Source: Sandaracinaceae bacterium
GTDB taxonomy: Bacteria; Myxococcota_A; Polyangia; Polyangiales; JADJQN01
Assembly: GCA_016712745.1 (NCBI GenBank)
Contig: JADJQN010000010.1
Location: forward strand, 1-24,687
Reading direction: 5' to 3'
DNA: 24,687 nt
Below the pieces are notes generated by a model. It saw only the letters and a program-made list of their open reading frames with translations. It was not told the DNA's origin and searched no databases. The position numbers and the translations under genes are program-made. Positions 1-8,550 of this stretch are shown here, piece by piece; position 1 is the stretch's first letter, and each line of letters starts with the position of its first letter.

Positions 1-516
1 TACATGGACGACTCGGACCCGTCGAACATCGATCGCATCGGACACCGGCGCTGGTGCTTGAATCCGACGATGGGAGCAACTGGGTTCGGAGCGTCGGGCC
101 GCTGGACCGCGATGTGGGCCATCGACAGCAGCGGTCCGTCGCCCAAGGGCCTGGAGGCCGTTTTTTATCCGGCGCGCGGGTTCGTACCGGTGGACCTGTT
201 CGGACCACGGCACGCGTGGAGCATCCAGTTCCTCTCGGGCGCGGCGCCGCGCGACGTTTCGGCGTTCAATGTCGTCGTGCACCGCCTCGACGAGCATTTC
301 CAAGCCACGGGCGAGCCGCTCGCGCTCGACTGGAAGAACCTCGGCGGCGGAGATTTCGGCGGCGCAGCGTGCCTCGTGTTCCGCCCTGTCGGCGTGAAGG
401 TCGCGGTGGGAGAGCGTTACCGCGTCCAAGTGCACGAGACCAACATGAAGTCGGCGCGCTTCGACTACGTCGTCGAGTTCTGCGCCCCCTCAGCGACGCC
501 GCCACGCGGTGGATAG
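1..516 (+). CDS. CAP-domain (SCP/PR1-like) secreted protein, C-terminal part
   Basis: The reading frame is open at the left edge, so only the last ~171 codons are present. The segment IGHRRWCLNP followed by a G-F-G turn and an AMWA strand matches the second half of bacterial CAP (cysteine-rich secretory protein/antigen 5/PR1) domains. The remainder (about residues 60-160) reads as beta-rich sequence ending in FDYVVEFC, typical of a C-terminal extension in environmental bacteria. CAP proteins are usually exported, but the signal peptide would lie upstream of this window and the biochemical role is unknown. It is on the opposite strand to its neighbours and ends 113 bp before the broken gene at 630. 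The family call rests on the HRRW-containing motif only, so it is moderate. Confidence 0.5.
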   Translation, partial: YMDDSDPSNIDRIGHRRWCLNPTMGATGFGASGRWTAMWAIDSSGPSPKGLEAVFYPARGFVPVDLFGPRHAWSIQFLSGAAPRDVSAFNVVVHRLDEHFQATGEPLALDWKNLGGGDFGGAACLVFRPVGVKVAVGERYRVQVHETNMKSARFDYVVEFCAPSATPPRGG

Positions 517-629
517 AGAGCCTTGGTCGCGGGCGTTCGAGCGCGCGTCAGCTGCTGATGCGGAGACGCACCACGTGATGCGTTCCAGCTGTCCGCCCTG
601 CTCGGCCTGAACTCGGTCGCTCGCGTCGC

Positions 630-1286
630 TCAGCGCGTGCGTACCTTGAGCTCCACGACAGCTTGACGGCGCAGCGGATCTTCGAGCGCTTGCTGCGGAA
701 CGCTGGCGAAGTCGATTTTCGGCAGATCGAGTTTGCGCACTTGGCGGTTGTGCATCTTGTGGAAGTACAGCGCCTCGCGCGTCGGTGAAGCGTGGGACGA
801 CGTACTTCGCCAAGTAGGTGGAGCGTCGTCAGTGTGTGCCGCTGCGATCAAATGCGCCGCCGAGACCCGCCGTTCCGCCGCCGAACTCCGCGGCAGACCC
901 AGCGCGCGAAAGTACTTGTTGACGACGAGGCGTTCCGCGCTCAGCTCAGCGAATCCATGCGTGCTCGCTGCAACGGTTACCGTTGAAGCGGTGGGTCGGT
1001 TGCCCCCGTTTTCCTCAGAGCCCCGCTGTCCGTCGGGGGATGATTTCCTTGGCTCCCGCCGTTTTTGCAGCGAGCGGGACGCAGTTCACGGGTTGCTTGC
1101 CCGCGAACAACACCATGAATCTTTTCTCGTAGTACGCTTCGTTATGTGCTCCCAGCGCGTGATCGTAGATCCAACGGCGAAGCGCGACTCGATGGCCTGT
1201 TCATTCAGTTCGACTTTCACCGTTGGCTCGTCTGCCGGGCGAGGATCATGAACAAGCGGTATGTCTTGGCAGCCAGGTTGTATCAC
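630..1286 (-). pseudogene. Broken gene of unknown family (several frame changes)
   Basis: I do not recognise the family. Protein-like sequence runs along the minus strand but changes frame repeatedly. One frame (start GTG at 1286) reads VIQPGCQDIP and later VELNEQAIESRFAVG. A second frame takes over near 1160 with YDHALGAHNEAYYEKRF and AGAKEIIPRR, then meets a stop near 1010. A third frame continues from about 1040 (SEENGGNRP) through ERLVVNKYFRALGLP to the stop at 630. Inside that last part, about 775-815 reads better in another frame (YLAKYVVPRFTD), implying a compensating pair of indels. The pieces join into one product of about 215 residues without obvious signal or membrane segments. Either gene decay or sequence error explains it. 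It follows the lipoprotein gene at 1297 closely and may share its transcript. Confidence 0.4.
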
Positions 1287-1296
1287 AGCTTCCAAC

Positions 1297-1865
1297 TCAG
1301 CGCATTTCCTGCCTGATATCATCAATGTGCTCTAGGACCCACTCCCAGTTATCAACGATGGTGACGAGGTACTCAACCGTCGTCCTCTGAGGGTGGAACT
1401 TGTTCGCTGAGAAGTGACCGTAGAAGTTTCCCTGACGATCAACGACCACGGGGGCGCTGGTAGAATACTTATTCCAGGGACTATAGGAGTTGTATTTTGA
1501 TCCGTACGTCCGTACTTGTTCCAAATGGAATCCGAGCTGTACTTGGATCCGTAGATCCCGTACGTGTTCCAGACAGAGGTCGAGTCGTACCGGCTACAAT
1601 TCAGGCACCCGAGAAACACATCGTGATTGTCGCCCGCAAAAAGCAGCAGTTCCACATGCTGGGCAGCAGGTGATGGCCCAGTAGTCGACCGCGATGACGA
1701 TTCCCTCGGCGGCCGTGGCAGATCCACTTGTTGGGCCGCCGGTGTCGGTCCAGGTGGGGTAAGTGGGTTGGACCGCGCGAGGCCAGGATGTTTAGGCAGC
1801 CTGTGCGAAGGCCCTATACAAGACGCGAAGGCGAAAGCAACCATCGCCAACAGTAGGTTCCGCAT
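1297..1865 (-). CDS. YGSKYSS-repeat lipoprotein, frameshifted
   Basis: The ATG at 1865, preceded by an AGAGAA ribosome-binding sequence, starts a lipoprotein-type signal peptide (MRNLLLAMVAFAFASC, cysteine at residue 16). A Pro/Ala-rich linker with two related segments (PTPAAQQVDLP, PSPAAQHVELL) follows. Next comes the conserved module: a CLNC pair and the repeats YGSKYSSDSIWNKYG and YGSKYNSYSPWNKYS, then VVVDRQGNFYGHFSANKFHP. The two repeats lie in different frames: the first frame runs 1332-1865, the second 1297-1524. The switch is at about 1507-1511, where one base is missing between two TACGGA words. Restoring it gives about 190 residues. The repeat-plus-VVVD.. GNFYG arrangement recurs in uncharacterised secreted bacterial proteins; its function is unknown. 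An attC-like element lies just upstream of the start. Confidence 0.55.
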
Positions 1866-1896
1866 GGTTCTCTTTCTAACGATCGTCTCCATGGCT

Positions 1897-1989
1897 GGCT
1901 AACGGCCGGCATCACCTGCTGTCGGAGGCGGGCGAAGCCCGCTGGAGCCGGTCAGCTGCATGCGGATGTCATGCGGCATTTTGTTGGCG
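1897..1989. repeat. attC-like imperfect inverted repeat with central hairpin
   Basis: A 93 bp stretch has GGCTAAC at 1897-1903 and GTTGGCG at 1983-1989 as outer arms. GCCGGCATCAC just inside the left arm is partly complementary to GTCATGCGGC inside the right arm. A perfect 6 bp hairpin GCGGGC-GAA-GCCCGC sits in the centre at 1928-1942. This nested layout resembles an integron attC site folded on one strand. The outer boxes do not match the RYYYAAC/GTTRRRY consensus exactly, and no integron integrase or second copy is visible here. The central hairpin could instead be a terminator between the HEAT gene and the lipoprotein gene. Confidence 0.3.
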
Positions 1990-2028
1990 CTGCCCTCCGG
2001 TTGTCCATCTTCAAGTCACCGCAGTTGT

Positions 2029-4149
2029 TCATGAATATGTCCTGTCGAACCCAGAGTTACTCGTTCTCAGAACTAACGACTCCTCGGGCGGCCAAGATTG
2101 GCCGGATGCAAAATCGGGATGACGCGGTTCCCCCGTTGGCCTGCCATGCTCCAAGCGCCATTTCTCGATTTGACCGAGAAGCATGAAGGCAGACTTCCGT
2201 CGTTTCGCGTCCCCTATAGCCATTCTGAACAGCCGGACGCGTATTTCGTTTGACGCCCTTGCGTGTTGCGTGAAGGCGTTGGGAGTTCGCCCGTAGGGTC
2301 GTCGCTCGACGAAAGCGGTTTCGAGTTGGTCCCAAATGCCTCGCGGAACCGGCGATGGCTTGGCGTCATCAATCAGGTTCAGATTTGCGGCGAGAGCTTC
2401 GGGCGTTCCGAGCCAGTGCATTACCTTCGAGAGGACGTGCCGATTGAGTTCCGGCAGGTCGCCTTCACACAAATCCCGCAGCCGTGCGGCCACCTCTGGC
2501 CTGCGCTGGGCCAGCTCCGCGAGCCGCGCGACCAGCACGTCTTCGCGGTGAGGACGGTGCGCCAGTGCGATGCCGCAAACATTCGGATCGACAATACCCA
2601 CGAGAAGCTCGTGCACGCGCGGCGCGTCGAGTGCAGCGAAGGCATTGATGAAGTTGTCCTCGCACTGCTCGAAGTTCGCTGCATCGGACGCGAGCTCGTA
2701 CAGGAGATCAACTGCGGCATCCGATCGGATCTCGCCGAGAGAAGTGACAAGCTCGCGCAGTTCATACCCCCCTAATCGCCGCTTGCCGAGCACGTCACGC
2801 ATCTTGGCAATCCCGGCCGCGGGGTCGTCGACGAACGGGCAGAGCGCAAGGATGCGGCGCAGAAGGTGCCTGTCTGAATCCTGCGTCCATTTCTCCGTTC
2901 GCTCAACGATGGAATCGACGAGCGCGAATGCGGTGGTAGCGGGCAGGACGACACCCGCCATCAGCAAGCGTTCGGCGGCGTCGAGACATGTGTATTGGTC
3001 CCATTGGCCGGGCATGGCAATCACGTCGAGCACTGCTGAGGCGTAACCACGGCCATCAATCGCGGCAAGCGACTTTGCGAGCTCTTTCAGCCCTTCGCCG
3101 GGTTTCCCTTCTTGGTTCTGCTCTCGCAGGCGCTTGATTTCAGCATCGAGTGTGGCGGCGAAGCGTGTGCGCCGCTGGTTGTCGCCGGGCGGCGGAGTGC
3201 TACCTTCGCGTGCGGCCCACATCAAGTCGTAGCGGAACGTCCGATCGAAGATACGCTCCAATTTTGGCACGAAGTCGCGCGCCATCGCGGCGGCTGCCTC
3301 GGCGCGGTATTCCGGCTCGGGAAGCAGGTCAATGAGCACCTGCTCGACACCGGCACCGTTGAGGTCCATGACGGCGGCGATGTGCCAGCTGGCGTAGCTC
3401 CTGGCTCCACCATGTCCGAGAGGTCCGCGGTCGCCGGCTGCATGCGCGGCCCGGCCGCGGCGTACTCGCTCGATGTCGGCGCGGATGAGCCTCACCAGGT
3501 CCACCATGTCTTCGGGTTTTCCGACTTGGGCGATCGACGAGGCCAGGTTGGCTTTTTCCTCGCCGCTGAAGTCGTCCTGGCGCAGGACGACATCGACGCT
3601 ACTTTTCAGATAGGCGCGAAGTCGAGCCATCAGGTCGTCGTCGGCGATGCGCAGCGGTTCCACGTCCGACCTAGCGACTCTGCTTAGAAGGCCGGCTGCG
3701 ACTTTGACGTCGAGCGGATCGCCGGTGGTGACGGACGGGAGCATGCCGGCCGCCGCGATGTCATCGGGAAGGCCGCGGAACACGGCCTCCAGTTGGCGCA
3801 TTATCTGCCACTCAAGTTCGTGTGGCACACCAGGCTCCCCATCCACCCCGCACCGAAGCGCGCGCAGCTTCGCAAACACGCGCGCCGCAAGATTGGCGTC
3901 TGCGCGTGCGACAATGATGGAGATCATGCCGCCGAAGTGCCCGTTCTTTAGGTCTTCGGTCTCGACGCGTTGCAGGTATTGCTCGATGAGGGCGTCTGGA
4001 ATGGTGGTCGCAAACGGCAACCAATACTCTTGCTCGTAGAGGACGCCCTCACCAACCTGGGTAGCCACCCACTCGCTCGCCCAGGCAGGATCGATTTGGC
4101 GCAGATTCTCGAGCGCCGGCTGGATGTAGTGCGGACCCAGATTCCGCAT
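2029..4149 (-). CDS. HEAT-like helical-repeat protein, probable C-terminal half of the STAND NTPase
   Basis: This 706-codon frame encodes an almost entirely helical protein with repeating paired-helix segments throughout (for example AARVFAKLRAL, AVDLLYELASD, RVHELLVGIV), as in HEAT/Armadillo-like arrays. There is no signal peptide, membrane segment or catalytic motif. The first ATG (4149) lies 20 bp after the stop of the NTPase gene and has no Shine-Dalgarno sequence. The same frame reads in protein-like form upstream of it (DALAALSGAD), up to a four-G run at 4179-4182. One extra G there would fuse this frame to the NTPase. I therefore read it as the sensor array of the same protein, about 1,500 residues in total. 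In STAND ATPases such arrays bind the trigger ligand. An independent, translationally coupled gene is the alternative. Confidence 0.6.
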   Translation of the reverse strand: MRNLGPHYIQPALENLRQIDPAWASEWVATQVGEGVLYEQEYWLPFATTIPDALIEQYLQRVETEDLKNGHFGGMISIIVARADANLAARVFAKLRALRCGVDGEPGVPHELEWQIMRQLEAVFRGLPDDIAAAGMLPSVTTGDPLDVKVAAGLLSRVARSDVEPLRIADDDLMARLRAYLKSSVDVVLRQDDFSGEEKANLASSIAQVGKPEDMVDLVRLIRADIERVRRGRAAHAAGDRGPLGHGGARSYASWHIAAVMDLNGAGVEQVLIDLLPEPEYRAEAAAAMARDFVPKLERIFDRTFRYDLMWAAREGSTPPPGDNQRRTRFAATLDAEIKRLREQNQEGKPGEGLKELAKSLAAIDGRGYASAVLDVIAMPGQWDQYTCLDAAERLLMAGVVLPATTAFALVDSIVERTEKWTQDSDRHLLRRILALCPFVDDPAAGIAKMRDVLGKRRLGGYELRELVTSLGEIRSDAAVDLLYELASDAANFEQCEDNFINAFAALDAPRVHELLVGIVDPNVCGIALAHRPHREDVLVARLAELAQRRPEVAARLRDLCEGDLPELNRHVLSKVMHWLGTPEALAANLNLIDDAKPSPVPRGIWDQLETAFVERRPYGRTPNAFTQHARASNEIRVRLFRMAIGDAKRRKSAFMLLGQIEKWRLEHGRPTGEPRHPDFASGQSWPPEESLVLRTSNSGFDRTYS

Positions 4150-4169
4150 GTCCGCGCCGGACAGCGCCG

Positions 4170-6584
4170 CTAACGCATCCCCTTGACGACGCCGTCCAGG
4201 CCTGTCTCGCCGAGATCGATCAGATTGAGCGCGGTTCGCAGGCGCGCGGGCTGGTCGGCGGTGGTCTTGATGAAATTGCGCAACGCGGCGATTGTCTTGG
4301 GTCTGAGCGCCGCGGGCAGTTGGTCGGCGTTCTTGCGCGCGACCTCCTCGAATGTCTGCGCATCCATCGACTCTAGGACGCGGGTCAGCGCCTCGTCAGA
4401 CCCGGTCCACACGAGGCCGGAGACCGCCGCGTTCTTCACCGCGATACTGTCGTCCTCCGCAGCGAAGGCCGCAATTTCGCCATCGACACGATGATGAAGC
4501 AGTTCGGAGACGAAATCCGCTCGTGCCTCCTCGCTCCAGCCGCGCACACACTCGCGCCACTTCGGTCCAAGCAACGAGACCCGGATGTCCGGCCAGAGCC
4601 TGTAAGTGCGGAGCCGCGTTTGCTGGTCTTGTCCCGACAGAAGGGGAACGATGATGTCGCCGAAGTCGTCCGCGCCAGTGGCGAGCATAGAGGCGATGGC
4701 ATGCTGCCGAAAGCTACCGTCGCGGATCGCGTAGACGGCACGGATGCGCTCGCCGACGGCTGCGCGAACTTCATTCCAGACGGCTGTGCCGCAGAGCCGC
4801 GCGAGCTCGCCGGCGAATACGAGGTCGACGGCGAGCGCCATCGCCACCAGCTTCCCACCGGCACTGGTGTTTGCCCTGTCGGTTTCGCCGTCGCCGGCCG
4901 GCTCGCCAAACGTCTCGGCGATCATACGCAACGGTTCAGCCCATGCCGGATCGTTCACGTAGTCGGCTGTGAATCGGTTGGTCGCGTCGTGGTCATCGCT
5001 CTGCAGATCAAGCAGTCGTGCGCGGACATCGAGCGCAGCGTAGTACTCCTGAAGCTGCTGATGCTCGAAACGAAACGCCGTTTGCGGGTAGTCGACGCGC
5101 TCAAGAACGTGGTGGGCCGTGAGCGCCGCGAGGACCGCCTGCTGTCCCGCCGACTCGATCTGCCCGCGGCCCACAAGCTCTCGTATGACGACGGCAGAGA
5201 CAGCGCGGGCATCAGCCTCAGACAACGCCACCGCACCGCGGCGGGTCATCTCAGTTGCAAGCGCCTTCAAGTAGTCCGTTTGCAGGCCGAAGATCGGTGC
5301 TGCTTGGAGCGCGTTTCTGTGTTCAACTCGTTGTTCTTGCAGACGAAGAACCTGGTTGAGGACGCCGATTTTCGTGGAGGGAATTGCGGCGCCCGCTTCA
5401 AACAGCGAAGCGACTTCCGAGACGATGAACGGCGTGCGTGTCAGCTCGTCGAGCGACGGGTCGGCATCGATATGGGCTCTGAGCTCGGTGCCTTTCGCGC
5501 CAAGGCGGGCTGCAAGGTAAGCTGCCCGCTGATCGCGTCGAAGGCGCAACAACCGCAGCCGCAATGCACCGGGCAGCGGCGGTGTCAAGTGGTGCGTGCG
5601 CGTTGCGACTATGATGCCTGCGCTCGGGAAATCCCGTTCCAGCTCCCGCAGTGCTTCGTTCGCCCGCGCGGAATTCGACTCCGCGATCTCGTTCCAGCCG
5701 TTCAACAAAAACAGGAATGGGTCCGTCTGCTGCACGCGCGCGAGGTCGGCGGCCGTGAGACCTTCGGCCTGGAACGCGGGCATGCCGGCAATATATTCGA
5801 GAATTCCTCGGTGAGATGACGTCCACGCCGAAAGCTCGACAATGAACGGTGTGCCGGCGGTGCGCGCGTATTGCGCGAGCTGAATCAGTGTCGTGGTTTT
5901 TCCGCGGCCGGCGGGCCCTTCGAGAACAATGCGGCCGCTCTGCCTCAGCGCCTGGTCGATTTGTTCGAGCGACAGTACGTCGGCAGACTCCGCGCCATTC
6001 CGGTCAAGCCGCACTGCTGTGAGATCGATGAGCGGATGTCCTTTGGTTTTGCCAGCCCATCCCCGCGCGACAACCTCGGCCGCGCGCCTTGTTCTGTCAA
6101 TGAGGTCTGCGATCTGCGGTTCGGCTTCGGCATCGAGGTGCAGAAAGCTGGCACGGAGCGAAGTGCTCTCCGGCATTATCATCAGCGTGATAATTTCCTC
6201 GCGCTCGATGATGTGAAGTTCGACGCCGTGGATTTTCTGAATTGCCTCTTCCCACCGCTTTCGGTCGGCGTTGCCGATTTTGGCGGACGTCACGAAGAGG
6301 AGCGCCCCTAGGTCAGGAAAGTTCCTTTTGCCGGTCTCCGCGTCGTCAGAAATCTTCTTCAGCGTTGGCGTGATCGAGGCGGCGAGTCCCTTGCCGATCC
6401 TCTCGCGCGTCAGGCTTGCGGGCGCGTAGGCATCGAGGCCAAAATCCTTCTTGCGCTGGCGGGCGATGAGTTCAGGCCAGCGCTTCTTGCCGAGTACGAC
6501 CGCCAGCCCCTGAAAACGCATCCCCTCTTCTTGGGAGGCGAGCGCATCGAGAGCCCTTTCGATGTCGGTTCTCAGGATGGCCAT
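4170..6584 (-). CDS. STAND/NACHT-type NTPase with N-terminal nuclease-like domain
   Basis: Residues 1-140 resemble restriction-endonuclease-like effector domains: FQGLAVVLG, then KKDFGLDAY (possible catalytic Asp), then LLFVTSAKI and HGVELHIIEREEI. A clear second catalytic E-x-K was not seen. Residues 223-231 are a Walker A (GPAGRGKTT), 289-300 a NACHT-style Walker B variant (FLFLLNGWNEI) and 326-331 the sensor strand IIVATR. FRFEHQQLQEYYAA (about 504-517) is the winged-helix signature typical of bacterial NACHT proteins. After 540 the sequence becomes helical repeats that continue into the next reading frame. The start at 6584 has AAGGG five bases upstream. STAND NTPases of this layout oligomerise on sensing phage components and activate the N-terminal effector. 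Its position beside an integrase fits anti-phage defence. The effector type is less certain than the NTPase. Confidence 0.72.
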   Translation of the reverse strand: MAILRTDIERALDALASQEEGMRFQGLAVVLGKKRWPELIARQRKKDFGLDAYAPASLTRERIGKGLAASITPTLKKISDDAETGKRNFPDLGALLFVTSAKIGNADRKRWEEAIQKIHGVELHIIEREEIITLMIMPESTSLRASFLHLDAEAEPQIADLIDRTRRAAEVVARGWAGKTKGHPLIDLTAVRLDRNGAESADVLSLEQIDQALRQSGRIVLEGPAGRGKTTTLIQLAQYARTAGTPFIVELSAWTSSHRGILEYIAGMPAFQAEGLTAADLARVQQTDPFLFLLNGWNEIAESNSARANEALRELERDFPSAGIIVATRTHHLTPPLPGALRLRLLRLRRDQRAAYLAARLGAKGTELRAHIDADPSLDELTRTPFIVSEVASLFEAGAAIPSTKIGVLNQVLRLQEQRVEHRNALQAAPIFGLQTDYLKALATEMTRRGAVALSEADARAVSAVVIRELVGRGQIESAGQQAVLAALTAHHVLERVDYPQTAFRFEHQQLQEYYAALDVRARLLDLQSDDHDATNRFTADYVNDPAWAEPLRMIAETFGEPAGDGETDRANTSAGGKLVAMALAVDLVFAGELARLCGTAVWNEVRAAVGERIRAVYAIRDGSFRQHAIASMLATGADDFGDIIVPLLSGQDQQTRLRTYRLWPDIRVSLLGPKWRECVRGWSEEARADFVSELLHHRVDGEIAAFAAEDDSIAVKNAAVSGLVWTGSDEALTRVLESMDAQTFEEVARKNADQLPAALRPKTIAALRNFIKTTADQPARLRTALNLIDLGETGLDGVVKGMR

Positions 6585-7172
6585 ACGATCCCTTGATCCG
6601 CCTCAAAAGATTGTGAGGAAGTATTCCTACGCGGAATAAGCATGAGTAGTGCCTGGCCGGCCCGCACAGACCAGCCATAAGGTACACGAAGCTGCGCGAG
6701 GCGACACGGGTCTGCGCCGCCCCGTGCGCCATCCCCGTCGCTCGCCCTTCGTCGTGAGCCTGCCCTCTTCAACGGGCCGCTTCACGGCAGGCGCATCGTC
6801 GTGCCATCGGTGCCGAGTTGCGCCGCAATCTGCTCGCCGCGGTGGTCTCGGGTTCTCGGTGACGCAGGGAGGTCGAGAGCAAGTTGGGGCAGCGAACGAG
6901 TCACTGGGCGACTCCTCAGTCAAGTATAGAAACGCGGGTGTAAAACCCGGCGGTCGACGACGCGGCCCGCGAGCAACAGTGCTCCCGGATCGGCGGTAGT
7001 CTTCGGCCGTGAACGGGCGCGGCGACGGTTGATAGCTGAATCCTCCGTCAGTGGGGCGGGAGAGATGACACTCTTCTGCACGCGGCCAGCTGCCGCACAT
7101 TGCACGTCTGCGCGGACTATGCGCAACAGCCGAGGTTCAAAGGCAAGACGATTCGGATATGTTGCAGTGACA
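6585..7172. other. Divergent intergenic region between STAND gene and DUF5677 gene
   Basis: About 590 bp separate the two divergent genes. Apart from the palindrome at 6622-6638 I see a GAGTC/GACTC inverted repeat (6898-6914) and a TATAGA box at 6927 that could be a -10 element for the rightward gene. Open frames on both strands here are Arg/Pro-rich and do not look protein-like. No RNA gene was recognised. Confidence 0.35.
6622..6638. promoter_or_regulatory. Palindromic operator-like site upstream of the STAND gene
   Basis: TATTCC and GGAATA form a perfect 6 bp inverted repeat separated by 5 bp, 38-54 bp upstream of the NTPase start and within an AT-richer patch. The size and position suit a dimeric repressor site or part of the promoter. 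No regulator gene is visible next to it. Confidence 0.3.
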
Positions 7173-8096
7173 ATGGGCACCGACATTCGCATCGATATTC
7201 CCCCGCAGGCGTTCCCGGTTCTTCAGCGCATGGGCGAGCACTTGGACGCCGTAGTGGAATTTGGTGGCGATGTCCTCGACTGGACGTTGAACACGCCGGG
7301 TAGCGCCGATCACGTGCTGGCCAGTTCGATGTCACTGCGTGCGCTGCTCGATCAGCTCAGTGCCATTGCCGTTCTCGTGCGAGCATCGTGGCCAGAACCA
7401 GCGCTAGTCAACGCGCGCGTCCTACTTGAAACGTGTCTTCATCTCGAGTATCTAGTCGTTGAAAACATGGAACAAAGGGGTCTCTGCTATCTCTACTGGG
7501 AGAAGAGGCAAGAGCAAAGGCGGCTGAAGGGGATGCTGACCGACGGATCTCAGCCAAGTTCGTATCATCGCGCGCTCGAACACGAGCGCCTGACGTTGCC
7601 TGCGCAACCAATCGATTCCGAACGCATCACGAAGCGACTGGCCACCATTGAGTTGAGCCTTTTGATGCCGCTGTACGCGGATGTTGCGAAGCGATGGGAG
7701 CAAGCCGTAAACCAGAAAAAGCGGCCCCGTGAGTGGTACGCATTGTGCGATCCAACGCTCGACAATATACAGAAGCTCGCGAAAGCGCTGACGCGATCTG
7801 GGATCTATGAAACGGTGTACCGAGGTCTCTCGTCTCAAGTCCACGGGTCTACTCGAGTCAAAGACAACGTACGAGTCGACGAGCAGGGGACAGCGAGCGT
7901 CCGAAGGTTGCGGTCGCCGGAAACAGCGCAGCAGGTGACGCTCTTAGCAGCGTCACTCTCTATTGAGGCAATCACAGCGTACATCAACGCGCTACACACC
8001 AATCGACTTCGCGAGCTCGCAGAATGGTACAAATCGGTGCGTACGTTTCAGCAAATGCTGGGTGGGCCGCCGATTTTGCGCATCTCAGAAGCATGA
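7173..8096 (+). CDS. DUF5677-like helical protein
   Basis: The frame is open from 7029, but the first ~48 codons read like non-coding sequence. MGTDIRIDIPP from the ATG at 7173 is the likely start, giving 307 residues. The protein is mostly helical and soluble. It carries the features I associate with DUF5677: a helix NARVLLETCLHLEYL (about 80-94) and a late YRGLSSQVHGS (about 216-226), with a basic WEKRQEQRRLK stretch between. The function of this family is unknown; members often sit in accessory islands and the conserved Arg/Glu and His recall HEPN-type folds, which is only inference. It starts a rightward run of genes toward the PIN gene and its stop overlaps the ATG of the next small ORF (ATGA at 8093). 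Confidence 0.5.
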   Translation: MGTDIRIDIPPQAFPVLQRMGEHLDAVVEFGGDVLDWTLNTPGSADHVLASSMSLRALLDQLSAIAVLVRASWPEPALVNARVLLETCLHLEYLVVENMEQRGLCYLYWEKRQEQRRLKGMLTDGSQPSSYHRALEHERLTLPAQPIDSERITKRLATIELSLLMPLYADVAKRWEQAVNQKKRPREWYALCDPTLDNIQKLAKALTRSGIYETVYRGLSSQVHGSTRVKDNVRVDEQGTASVRRLRSPETAQQVTLLAASLSIEAITAYINALHTNRLRELAEWYKSVRTFQQMLGGPPILRISEA

Positions 8097-8313
8097 GGCC
8101 ATCGACGACGAGAGCTTCGGTACGCTTGTCGCGCGTGCAGCGACGATTGTCAATCGATATGGGCACTTGTTCCGGGCTGGTACTAGCCAAATGAACATCG
8201 TCGACCAGGATGACTTCAAAGGTGTACTTGAGGGCGTGCGCCGCTCTATGGCAGCGAACGAGAAGGCAATTGAAGACGAGGTCGATCAGTATGCGGCTCA
8301 ACATCCCGAGTAA
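8093..8313 (+). CDS. Small acidic helical protein, start probably frameshifted
   Basis: I do not recognise this protein. The frame ending at 8313 becomes strongly protein-like exactly where the DUF5677 frame stops. It begins AIDDESFGTLVARAATIVNR, continues NIVDQDDFKGVLEGVRRSM and ends DQYAAQHPE. No start codon is in that frame at the right place. The overlapping ATG at 8093 would serve if one base were added just after it (ATGAGGCC). Otherwise the first in-frame ATG is 8191 (40 residues) or a GTG at 8062. About 73 residues, acidic and helical. The overlap indicates co-translation with the DUF5677 gene. Confidence 0.4.
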
Positions 8314-8550
8314 AGGCGGCGTGACAAAACGCGCGGGAGTATCAATGCGTGCTTTTCAACTCACGTGCCCTGAGTCGCTCCTTGCGATTTCATCGCAAAT
8401 GGCTCCGCAGCGGCGACAAAGTCGAGAGTGAGACTCACAGGCATGCAGTACACAGAAGAGGAACCAGTTTGAACCTAAGACCAGGCATTAACGGCCAACG
8501 CGATCGAGCAGATACGTACCTTTCTGCGAGAAATTCGCCGAATAGAGAAC
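8314..8550 (+). other. Gap with possible true 5' end of the PIN gene
   Basis: Most of this stretch shows no convincing gene. From the ATG at 8443, MQYTEEEP reads well. The continuation FEPKT lies in the +1 frame, and QALTANAIEQIRTFLREI, back in the original frame, leads directly into the PIN frame at 8551. Two in-frame stops (TGA, TAA, 8470-8478) fall exactly in the middle piece. The simplest reading is that the PIN protein starts at 8443 and a compensating pair of single-base changes interrupts codons 9-15. Confidence 0.35.

Noticed and set aside
4491..5819. Plus-strand open frame (442 codons) opposite the NTPase
   Set aside because: Antisense to the Walker motifs of the STAND gene; Arg/Cys-rich translation without domain features.
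8443..8472. Nine-codon leader peptide before the PIN gene
   Set aside because: The peptide joins coherently, across two small frame changes, to the sequence leading into the PIN frame, so it is more likely the true N-terminus than a leader.
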